A DNA stretch of 38,597 nt from Ignavibacteriae bacterium HGW-Ignavibacteriae-4 (GTDB lineage: Bacteria; Bacteroidota; Ignavibacteria; Kapaibacteriales; UBA2268), in NCBI GenBank assembly GCA_002839765.1, contig PGYR01000027.1, positions 1-38,597 on the forward strand. The letters run 5' to 3'. Shown one piece after another: positions 14,973 through 22,418 of the stretch. Each line of letters starts with the position of its first letter. Positions within the stretch are counted from its first letter, which is position 1. Made by a program: the position numbers and the translations under genes. The notes under the pieces were generated by a model. The model made no database searches. It worked only from the letters and a program-made list of their open reading frames with translations, and had not been told where the DNA came from.

Positions 14973-16809
14973 GCAGTCCAATTTGGTAGAACCTGAACTT
15001 GTCTCCGAAGAAGTTTTTGTAAAAGGGGATTTCAATAATAATAATAATGATCAAAAGTATATATTTAAAGATAAAATATATTTTTGGGGTGCTGATGATA
15101 CTCATGGTAGTGAGCTATGGGTGAGTGACGGAACTCCTATTGGTACTTATATGCTCAAAGATTGCACCCCCAACGGTAATTCTGAAATATTTATATTCAA
15201 GGCAAATCTAGATAAATTAATTTTTTCAGTAAAAGATGATAATGGTAAAGGTAGTCTATGGGCAACAGACGGTACAAAAGCCGGTACGGTGCTTCTAGCT
15301 AATGTATTTGTTCAGGCTGGATTTCCAGTTCCAATTGAGCAGGAGTCACAAGAAAATTGCGGGAAAATTATATTTGCTGGTGATGATGGTGTCCATGGTA
15401 CTGAGCCTTGGGTGACAGATGGCACTCCCAATGGTACTTATATGATACAGGATTTGGGTGTTGATGGTGGTTCTAGTCCATGGTTTTTTTCGAAAGCTGG
15501 GGATAGATTCGTATTCACAACTAATCAGAATGTAGGATTCAGATCCGTGATTTGGTCAACCGATGGGAGTAAAAATAGTTGTAATCGTATGTTCCAAGGT
15601 AATGAAGGGCAATCAGATATTATTGATATTGGCTTAGCGGGGCTATTACTTATTATTAATTCATTTTCTGACCCAATCTCTAATTCGGGATATACCTTGC
15701 TCTCTATCACTGATGGAACGCTCGATGGCACTATACCAATTCTTGGTCAAGATAAAACTCTAACGGGTTACCCGACTAAATTCACAAAGATTAAAGATAA
15801 GGTTTATTTCAGTTTATTTGGTGGTTGGAATAATGAACTATATGTGACCGATGGAACTGATAAAGGAACTGTACTTTTATTAGAAGCCGAAGATGCACTC
15901 CAAGATATTGTTAACTGGAATGATAAACTCTTATTTCATGTGAATTACAAGGGAAACTTTATAAGTGACGGTACTAAAGACGGGACTTTCGAAATCAATG
16001 ACCTAACCGATGAATCAGTATATTTCGAAGAATACTTTATAATGGGTGATAAGTTATACTTCAGTGATTATGCAGTTGAAGAGTTGTTTTCTATATGGGT
16101 GAGTGATGGAACTAAAGCTGGTACACGTAAAATAAAAACAATGAATGAGCCTAATGAAGACATTCAATTTGGTTTTATGAATAGCTTTGATGGAAAAGTT
16201 GTATTCTATTACTATGAATCATTTACTCCGGGTGAATTATGGATTACAGATGGTTTTGAAGTTGGTACAAAACAAGTTGCAGAGTTTTCATTTATAAAGA
16301 ATTTCAAAAATTATGGGTTTAGAAGGGTAGAGCAATTCGGTGATAATTTAGTAATAATACCTAGCTATCAATTTAAAGAAAATTATATGTTCTTGTTAGA
16401 TAAAGAGAGTGAGTTAACAAGAGTAGAGCCGGTTGGAGCAACTAGAGCAAACAAATATGTATTCGAAACTGGAGCGACTATTGTTGGAGAGATGAAGGGG
16501 TATCTTTATTTCGTGGCAAATTACTTCGATACTGGCGAACAGCTTTGGCGAATACAAGTCGGTGATACAACAACGAAAGAAGAGCCAATAATACCATACG
16601 ATTATAAACTATACCCTAACCCTGTTGTTGACTTTGTGAATATAAATATGGAGAACTGTGAGAGTGTTACTATATATAATAGCACTGGCAAAAGAGTAAA
16701 TGAAGTAAAAATAAATGATGGAAGAATCAATGTTTCCTTACTTTACCCCGGAGTGTACTTCGTTGTAGATGAGCTGGGCAAAAACATAGCAAAATTCGTG
16801 AAGGAGTGA
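14920..16809 (+). CDS. Secreted ELWxxDGT-repeat protein with divergent T9SS tail (array member 2)
   Basis: 629 residues. The signal peptide is DNA-identical to that of member 1 for 53 bp. About nine repeats, e.g. ELWVSDGTPIGTY, SLWATDGTKAGTV, EPWVTDGTPNGTY, ELYVTDGTDKGTV, SIWVSDGTKAGTR and ELWITDGFEVGTK. Its sorting domain is the odd one: LYPNPVVDFVNINMENCESV and VTIYNSTGKRVNEV differ from the other four, yet the last 19 residues (from GVYFVVDELG to AKFVKE) return to near identity. This suggests partial gene conversion of the extreme end, or strong selection on it. It starts 4 bp after member 1, with AAGGAG formed by the last codons of that gene as its ribosome-binding site. It is followed by an unrelated gene after 49 bp. 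Confidence 0.92.
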   Translation: MKYFITVLLIILPSYMFGQSNLVEPELVSEEVFVKGDFNNNNNDQKYIFKDKIYFWGADDTHGSELWVSDGTPIGTYMLKDCTPNGNSEIFIFKANLDKLIFSVKDDNGKGSLWATDGTKAGTVLLANVFVQAGFPVPIEQESQENCGKIIFAGDDGVHGTEPWVTDGTPNGTYMIQDLGVDGGSSPWFFSKAGDRFVFTTNQNVGFRSVIWSTDGSKNSCNRMFQGNEGQSDIIDIGLAGLLLIINSFSDPISNSGYTLLSITDGTLDGTIPILGQDKTLTGYPTKFTKIKDKVYFSLFGGWNNELYVTDGTDKGTVLLLEAEDALQDIVNWNDKLLFHVNYKGNFISDGTKDGTFEINDLTDESVYFEEYFIMGDKLYFSDYAVEELFSIWVSDGTKAGTRKIKTMNEPNEDIQFGFMNSFDGKVVFYYYESFTPGELWITDGFEVGTKQVAEFSFIKNFKNYGFRRVEQFGDNLVIIPSYQFKENYMFLLDKESELTRVEPVGATRANKYVFETGATIVGEMKGYLYFVANYFDTGEQLWRIQVGDTTTKEEPIIPYDYKLYPNPVVDFVNINMENCESVTIYNSTGKRVNEVKINDGRINVSLLYPGVYFVVDELGKNIAKFVKE

Positions 16810-16810
16810 T
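16788..16810 (+). repeat. 23-bp T9SS-tail direct repeat, left of the 16.9-kb gene
   Basis: This is the true 3' end of array member 2 (codons for A-K-F-V-K-E, the stop, and one base). It matches 18601-18623 at 22 of 23 positions, so the unrelated gene between them is bracketed by two copies of the tail end. Confidence 0.85.
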
Positions 16811-16858
16811 ATTATTTCATTATATTAAGATATTATAATAATCAAAAAATGAGGATTT

Positions 16859-18589
16859 ATGAAAGCAATTATAATTACAGCATTGTTAACTTTAATATTT
16901 AGTAGTGCATACGCAATCGACATACCTGATGATTTTGCCCCTATAGAAAATAGTGCTGAAATACTTTTTTCTTATGAATTCGATGACCCACCCGTTTTTA
17001 TTTCGAAAATTGATGATAATAAAGTGATTATCGGTACTAAAACTCGAGAAGAAATAGGACTCTTTGTATATGACAATAAAACAAATGAGATAAATGAAAT
17101 AGGTGAACTAAAAACAAGTATGGTAGAAAGAATGCTATCCCATAATGTTGAAAATAACAAGCTAGTTCTGGTAATGACTGGTGTTGTTGGGTTTGGGGTT
17201 TTTAGCAAAGGAGATTCGTATGCTAGAAAGATTGTGTATGATATTAATAATGAGAAAATAGAAAAGAACGAATTACTTTTCCTATTCCAATCTTCAAAAT
17301 TAGATGATGATGAAATAATGGATGAGTTAGAACTAACCAAGCTTGATGCGACAGTTAATCGTGTAGATGCTGAAAAGTATTTTACAGATAATGATATCGC
17401 AATAAACTCACTTCCAATTGCTTTAGAGATTTCACCAAATATTAATAATTTCAATAATCCTATGTCAATGGGGCTCTCATTTTACCCAGATAGTAAAGAT
17501 GAAAATGTTTTATTGTTAGCCGGACTTACAGAGAATGGGGTCGGCATAAAGACTATCAAATATAAAAAACTAAAAGAAGTTGAAAATCTGATTATACACT
17601 ATGCTGATTATAATAGTGAAGCTGTAACATTTTTAGCTGAGTGGTATAATCCAGAAACTGAGAAGAATTTTATGTCATTGAACAAGATAACTAAGGATGG
17701 GAAAATAAGTGAAACAGTTAAAGAATTACCTTTGAATCCGGACTATCGTTTCCAAAAGTTTGCTCCAATTGAGAAAAAAGAAAATGGAAGTTTAAAATTG
17801 TTCGGATATGCTGAGAAATTTCCAAACGGTTCTAACTTTCTAGATTATATTTTTGAACCTGGCAAAAAATTTGATTTCGGCGACCACTTTAATAATTTAG
17901 CTGAAGTGTCTCACTTTGCAATGATTAATGCAAATTTGAATACATTGGAATTTGAATTAACTGTGAAGCCAATAGAAGAAAGCCTTAAGAATAAGCCAGA
18001 ATTCAAAGATTTGGAATTAGTAATTAATAATATAAATAATGTAATGCAAAAAGATAATCGACTTGTAATATTTGCTGAAAACTCATTTTTCAGTATGAAG
18101 CAGGAATCAGGTAGTAAGTCTAGTTTTGAGACAAATCCAAGAACAGGCAAATCAGAATTTAAAAGTAGTTCATATCCAATGATCGTTACCAAATATTATT
18201 TTAGAAATATAAACTTATTCTCGATTGATAATGATATGAATCTTCTTTGGTCATCTGAGATTGAGGATCGGGATTTGGTAAAAGATATTAGTCCGTTTGA
18301 TATTCCTAATGCGATGTCAAATAAATTACCAGAAGAACTTTATCTAAAACCTACAATAACGGATAATGACATTACTTTTACTTATACAACTACCGAACCG
18401 GAAGATGAGATACGAAAAGTGAAATTCAGCTTAGTAGATGGTAAGAAATTAGAAGAAGTCTCACTATTTAATAATGATGGATATGCATCATATACTCCAG
18501 GCCAACAAATAGGTATGGGACAGAATATATATGGGACTATACTAAATCTAGATGATTATTATTTTGTGAAATACAAACTGAACAAGTAA
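16859..18589 (+). CDS. Secreted protein of unknown function embedded in the ELWxxDGT array
   Basis: 576 residues. A clear signal peptide (MKAIIITALLTLIFSSAYA, cleavage near 19) leads to a beta-rich, acidic protein with no ELWxxDGT motif and no T9SS tail of its own. I do not recognise a family. Strand patterns such as KVIIGTKTREEIGLFVYDN suggest a propeller-like periplasmic or surface protein, but this is weak. A GAGG ribosome-binding site precedes the ATG. It lies 49 bp after array member 2 and 99 bp before member 3, same strand. Its stop (TAA) is followed in the same frame by ten codons ending K-F-V-K-E-stop, the tail of the sorting domain, so its present 3' end lies beside the remains of an array gene. 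Confidence 0.8.
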   Translation: MKAIIITALLTLIFSSAYAIDIPDDFAPIENSAEILFSYEFDDPPVFISKIDDNKVIIGTKTREEIGLFVYDNKTNEINEIGELKTSMVERMLSHNVENNKLVLVMTGVVGFGVFSKGDSYARKIVYDINNEKIEKNELLFLFQSSKLDDDEIMDELELTKLDATVNRVDAEKYFTDNDIAINSLPIALEISPNINNFNNPMSMGLSFYPDSKDENVLLLAGLTENGVGIKTIKYKKLKEVENLIIHYADYNSEAVTFLAEWYNPETEKNFMSLNKITKDGKISETVKELPLNPDYRFQKFAPIEKKENGSLKLFGYAEKFPNGSNFLDYIFEPGKKFDFGDHFNNLAEVSHFAMINANLNTLEFELTVKPIEESLKNKPEFKDLELVINNINNVMQKDNRLVIFAENSFFSMKQESGSKSSFETNPRTGKSEFKSSSYPMIVTKYYFRNINLFSIDNDMNLLWSSEIEDRDLVKDISPFDIPNAMSNKLPEELYLKPTITDNDITFTYTTTEPEDEIRKVKFSLVDGKKLEEVSLFNNDGYASYTPGQQIGMGQNIYGTILNLDDYYFVKYKLNK

Positions 18590-18622
18590 GCTGCTGTTAA
18601 AGCAAAGTTCGTGAAGGAGTGA
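18590..18622 (+). pseudogene. Remnant of a T9SS sorting-domain 3' end
   Basis: Eleven codons directly after and in frame with the TAA at 18587-18589: A-A-V-K, then A-K-F-V-K-E and TGA. Bases 18601-18623 match the 3' end of array member 2 (16788-16810) at 22 of 23 positions and are similarly close to the ends of members 1, 3 and 4. It has no start codon or ribosome-binding site. It is best read as what is left of an array gene whose body was lost or replaced. Confidence 0.75.
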
Positions 18623-18688
18623 TTGTTTTTTATAATTATAAAAATATTAAATTAAATAAAAAATTATTATCTATAGGATCAAAAAATT

Positions 18689-20521
18689 ATGAAATATTTA
18701 ATACTTATTTTTTGCTTTATTAGTATACTAAATGCTGATATTAATGACCGAATAGTGAAGATGGCGATATCTTCAGAAAATAACATGCCTCAGTTTGTTG
18801 AGTTTAGTGGTAAATTATTTTTCGCTAATTCTACTTCGTCGAATGATGAAACAGTTTGGGTAACTGATGGTACCGTTGAAGGAACAAAAAACTTGGAGGA
18901 ATTTTCAAATTTTCCAACCGGCGAAAAGCCATTTATAATAATAGATGATTTAAGTAAATTAATCATTTCTACAAATAAAGGAATGTGGGCTACTGATGGG
19001 ACCGATGCTGGTACTCAAAAGTTTACAGACCATCTTCTGAGAGGTGTCTGGACTTATTATAATTGGAACAAAGGTAGAAATGCTGTAATTAGTAATAATA
19101 TTTTAATACAAGCTTTTAGAGAGGTATTTAAAAAGGATATATTTATAACAGATGGAACTGCAAAAGGAACTAAAACTATTTTCGACAATGAAAAACTCAT
19201 TAATTTGAACAAAACTAGTAAACTCAAGAACAAATTTATTCTTACTATAGAATCAGAATTGGATAATAAATACTATTATTATTCACTTGACGCAACCACT
19301 CTTGATACATTTAACTTTCTGGTTAATGACACTAAGATAGAGATATCTAACGAATACAAGAATAAGATTTACTTTTTACAATCCCACACCGATACTACTT
19401 GTGCACTATGGTCTTCCCAAGGAACTATTGGTACTAATGAAATAGTGGCAATTATTCCTACTAGAGGCGTAACCCAAGATTCATATTTCAAACTATACAA
19501 CGATAAACTTTTCTTTACTGTTCTTGACACGGGGTATGTTACGACTCTGTGGCAGACAGATGGTACGAGTGCAGGAACAAAGAAAGTGTCAGAGATATTC
19601 AATACAAGTGTAAATTATAAGCCAAAGTTTATAGAATTCAAAGATAGATTATTGATTACTAATGATAATTTTGAAAGTATTATTTGGATTACTGACGGTA
19701 CAACTAATGGAACATTTGAGTTAATAAATAGAGGACATAATGATGAATCTTTGATTAAAAGTTATTCCATCATTAGGAATAAACTTTTTACAATAAAAAC
19801 AGATTCGGAGGGAAGGTCTTTCCCCGTTATATCGGATGGTACTAAGGAAGGAACAAGGGAGATTAAGATTCAAAATATGGAAAGTGAAATGGCCAGTATT
19901 CCATTTTTGGAGGATTATGTAGGGAATCATGCAATATTTCAATTTAGAGATAATGAAGACATGATTAATCTAGTGGTATCAGATGGTACAGATGAAGGTA
20001 CGACAGTGTTTAATAGATATAACAGTAATACCTTTTATATAATTAATTCTGCAACAATTTTTGAAGATTATGTGATATTCACCGACAATAGTGATAAGAA
20101 TAAATTTAAAACTTATAATCTCGTAACAGGTGAAAGAAAAGAATTGAAACCTGCTAATGCCACTGTAAATGAATTCCGTAACTCCACACTAGGGAGTCAC
20201 ATTTACAAAGGTGATTTTTACTTTTTTGCGAAATATTCTGAAGATGGGGTGAGTTTATGGAAGATTGAAGGTACTCAAACCTCAGTCGAAGATAACCCAC
20301 AACCAGAACTAATGGCAGTTTACCCCAACCCCGCGAAGGACTATATACAGCTAGAGCTAACGAAACCAATTCCGCTGAGTATAGTAAACACCACTGGTAA
20401 GGTAGTGAAAGAATTCGGCATAGTTGATTACGGCAAGCTTAACGTGGCAGGGTTACACTCAGGCGTGTATTTCGTGGTTGATGAGCAGGGAAATAACATA
20501 GCAAAGTTCGTGAAGGAATGA
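18689..20521 (+). CDS. Secreted ELWxxDGT-repeat protein with T9SS type A sorting domain (array member 3)
   Basis: 610 residues. The signal peptide (MKYLILIFCFISILNA) begins MKY as in members 1 and 2 but differs in DNA. About eight repeats: VWVTDGTVEGTK, MWATDGTDAGTQ, FITDGTAKGTK, TLWQTDGTSAGTK, IIWITDGTTNGTF, ISDGTKEGTR, VVSDGTDEGTT and a worn LWSSQGTIGTN. The sorting domain has VYPNPAKDYIQLEL, LSIVNTTGKVVKEFG and the AKFVKE end. A 28-bp stretch of its tail (20374-20401) is identical to member 1 (14768-14795), though the cores are far apart. A short repeat-to-tail link (YSEDGVSLWKIEG) replaces the YYGEGQQLYRIPNT link of members 1, 4 and 5. Its ATG has AGGATC upstream and its stop is 4 bp from the next start. 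Confidence 0.92.
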   Translation: MKYLILIFCFISILNADINDRIVKMAISSENNMPQFVEFSGKLFFANSTSSNDETVWVTDGTVEGTKNLEEFSNFPTGEKPFIIIDDLSKLIISTNKGMWATDGTDAGTQKFTDHLLRGVWTYYNWNKGRNAVISNNILIQAFREVFKKDIFITDGTAKGTKTIFDNEKLINLNKTSKLKNKFILTIESELDNKYYYYSLDATTLDTFNFLVNDTKIEISNEYKNKIYFLQSHTDTTCALWSSQGTIGTNEIVAIIPTRGVTQDSYFKLYNDKLFFTVLDTGYVTTLWQTDGTSAGTKKVSEIFNTSVNYKPKFIEFKDRLLITNDNFESIIWITDGTTNGTFELINRGHNDESLIKSYSIIRNKLFTIKTDSEGRSFPVISDGTKEGTREIKIQNMESEMASIPFLEDYVGNHAIFQFRDNEDMINLVVSDGTDEGTTVFNRYNSNTFYIINSATIFEDYVIFTDNSDKNKFKTYNLVTGERKELKPANATVNEFRNSTLGSHIYKGDFYFFAKYSEDGVSLWKIEGTQTSVEDNPQPELMAVYPNPAKDYIQLELTKPIPLSIVNTTGKVVKEFGIVDYGKLNVAGLHSGVYFVVDEQGNNIAKFVKE

Positions 20522-20525
20522 GGAA

Positions 20526-22415
20526 ATGAAGAAGATTATAATAGTAATATTAATAATGATATCGTTTAGTTCAATTGTTCAGGCACGGTCAATAGAGCCT
20601 CAGATTCACAGTGACATAAAGCTTGTTGTTCGTGATTCAACTTATGACTTTGTCGAACATAATGGGCTAGTTTATACTATTGCAGACGATGGAGTTCACG
20701 GAATTGAACTTTGGGTTTTTGATGAAAACCTAAATAGTTTAAGAATGGTTAAAGATATAAATCCCATAGGCGATGCGAACCCATTAGTTTTTAGTTCGGT
20801 GCTTGAAAATGTTCTCTTATTCTATGCTTATGATGAAAACGGAACTGGGCTATGGGCTACAGATGGTACAGAGGTAGGAACTGTACTCTTAAAGTATTTT
20901 TATTTTTATGAAATCAAAGCCAATATAATGGATCCAAAATGGAATTTATTTAAAACTTATAAAGGTGAATTATATTTCAATGGCATTGAGTCAAAGGATA
21001 AAACTTATGAGCTTTGGAAAACGGATGGGACAGCCGAAGGAACTATACTTGTAAAAGAATTGAACCCAAATGGCTCGTCTAGTCCGGGGCAGTTTCATAT
21101 AAGAGAGGATAAACTATTATTCCAAACGTATAATGGGTTCAGAGATATTTGGGCTACAGATGGTACAGAAGAAAGCACAATTAATCTGACGAATAGCAAA
21201 GATAAATTGAGACCAGTTAGTATTATTGGTTGGAATTCCACCCATGACTTCTTCCTTGATAGTCTCGATGGTAAACTCGAATTATGGTCAACAGATGGTA
21301 CTATCAGTGGGACACTACCATTGTCTATTAATTTAGATGAAATAATTGAACTTAATTCTAATATGATATTTATTGATAAAAATTTGTATTTCGAAAGCTT
21401 TACAGAAGATGGGAGTATAGTCCTGAATATAAGTGATGGTACACAAGCAGGAACTAGAAAGCTAAAGACAATTACTTCGGAACCAGATGCTGGTATTTTT
21501 TTCATTTCCTATTATAATACTGGCGAACAGAAACTATTCTTTTACACTTATGAAAACAAAAAAAATAGTCTTTGGGTTTCAGATGGTACTGAGCAAGGAA
21601 CTATTAAGATTTCACCACCTGAATTAGTTAACATTAACAGAAATAAAGAAAGTTTAAACACAGACAAATTGTTTTTTTCGAGTTTTGGTGTTGATAAAGG
21701 TGATGAACTATGGGTATCAGATGGGACACAATTAGGCACCCATTTTGTTAAAAAGCTATCTGATGGAGGAAATAGTTCAAGAATAGAATTTACATCAGAT
21801 GTCATTGACGATAAAGTGCTTTTCTATTATAAAGCTGATAATGGTGTTGGCTCTACTTGGATTACAGATGGAACAGAAACGAGTACTTATATTTTAAATC
21901 CAAATCTTATGTTTATATCTCGAATGTATTTCTCTGATAATCAATTCAATAATATTCTCTTCTTTACTGAAGTTAGTAGTGCAGATACTACTAGGATGTG
22001 GCAGACTAACATGACGCTAGCTGGCACAAGCGTAATAATGCCCCAAAATCAAAGCAATAATAAACATATCAATCCATATCTATTTTATCAAATCGAATTC
22101 AAAAACCACATCTACTTCTTAGCTGACTACTATGGCGAGGGACAACAACTCTACCGCATCCCCAACACAATCAGTTCAGTCGAAGAAAGTAAGCTGCCAG
22201 AACTAATGGCAGTTTACCCTAACCCCGCGAAGGACTTCATACAGCTAGAGATTAGCAAGCCAATGCAACTGAGCATAATCAATAGCACTGGTAAAGTAGT
22301 GAAAGATTATGGTTTAGTAACAGTCGGTAAGCTGAACGTAGCTGCACTAATCTCAGGTGTGTACTTTGTAGTAGATGAGCAGGGTAATAACATAGCAAAA
22401 TTTGTGAAGGAGTAG
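20526..22415 (+). CDS. Secreted ELWxxDGT-repeat protein with T9SS type A sorting domain (array member 4)
   Basis: 629 residues. Signal peptide 1-21 (ending IVQARS). About ten repeats, e.g. LWATDGTEVGTV, ELWKTDGTAEGTI, DIWATDGTEESTI, ELWSTDGTISGTL, SLWVSDGTEQGTI, ELWVSDGTQLGTH and a worn RMWQTNMTLAGTS. The link YYGEGQQLYRIPNT shares 38 identical bases (22134-22171) with member 1 (14634-14671). The tail has VYPNPAKDFIQLEI, LSIINSTGKVVKDYG and SGVYFVVDEQGNN. Base composition steps up at the link: 29 G/C in the 60 bases 22141-22200 against 15 in 21601-21660. It is coupled to member 3 (4 bp gap) and member 5 (3 bp gap). Role as for member 1: surface or released protein, ligand unknown. Confidence 0.92.
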   Translation: MKKIIIVILIMISFSSIVQARSIEPQIHSDIKLVVRDSTYDFVEHNGLVYTIADDGVHGIELWVFDENLNSLRMVKDINPIGDANPLVFSSVLENVLLFYAYDENGTGLWATDGTEVGTVLLKYFYFYEIKANIMDPKWNLFKTYKGELYFNGIESKDKTYELWKTDGTAEGTILVKELNPNGSSSPGQFHIREDKLLFQTYNGFRDIWATDGTEESTINLTNSKDKLRPVSIIGWNSTHDFFLDSLDGKLELWSTDGTISGTLPLSINLDEIIELNSNMIFIDKNLYFESFTEDGSIVLNISDGTQAGTRKLKTITSEPDAGIFFISYYNTGEQKLFFYTYENKKNSLWVSDGTEQGTIKISPPELVNINRNKESLNTDKLFFSSFGVDKGDELWVSDGTQLGTHFVKKLSDGGNSSRIEFTSDVIDDKVLFYYKADNGVGSTWITDGTETSTYILNPNLMFISRMYFSDNQFNNILFFTEVSSADTTRMWQTNMTLAGTSVIMPQNQSNNKHINPYLFYQIEFKNHIYFLADYYGEGQQLYRIPNTISSVEESKLPELMAVYPNPAKDFIQLEISKPMQLSIINSTGKVVKDYGLVTVGKLNVAALISGVYFVVDEQGNNIAKFVKE

Positions 22416-22418
22416 AAA

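Noticed and set aside
18587-18622. Programmed stop-codon read-through giving the 16859 gene a T9SS end
   Set aside because: Only the last six residues of a sorting domain follow; the rest of the domain is missing, so read-through would not make a working tail. A remnant is the simpler explanation.
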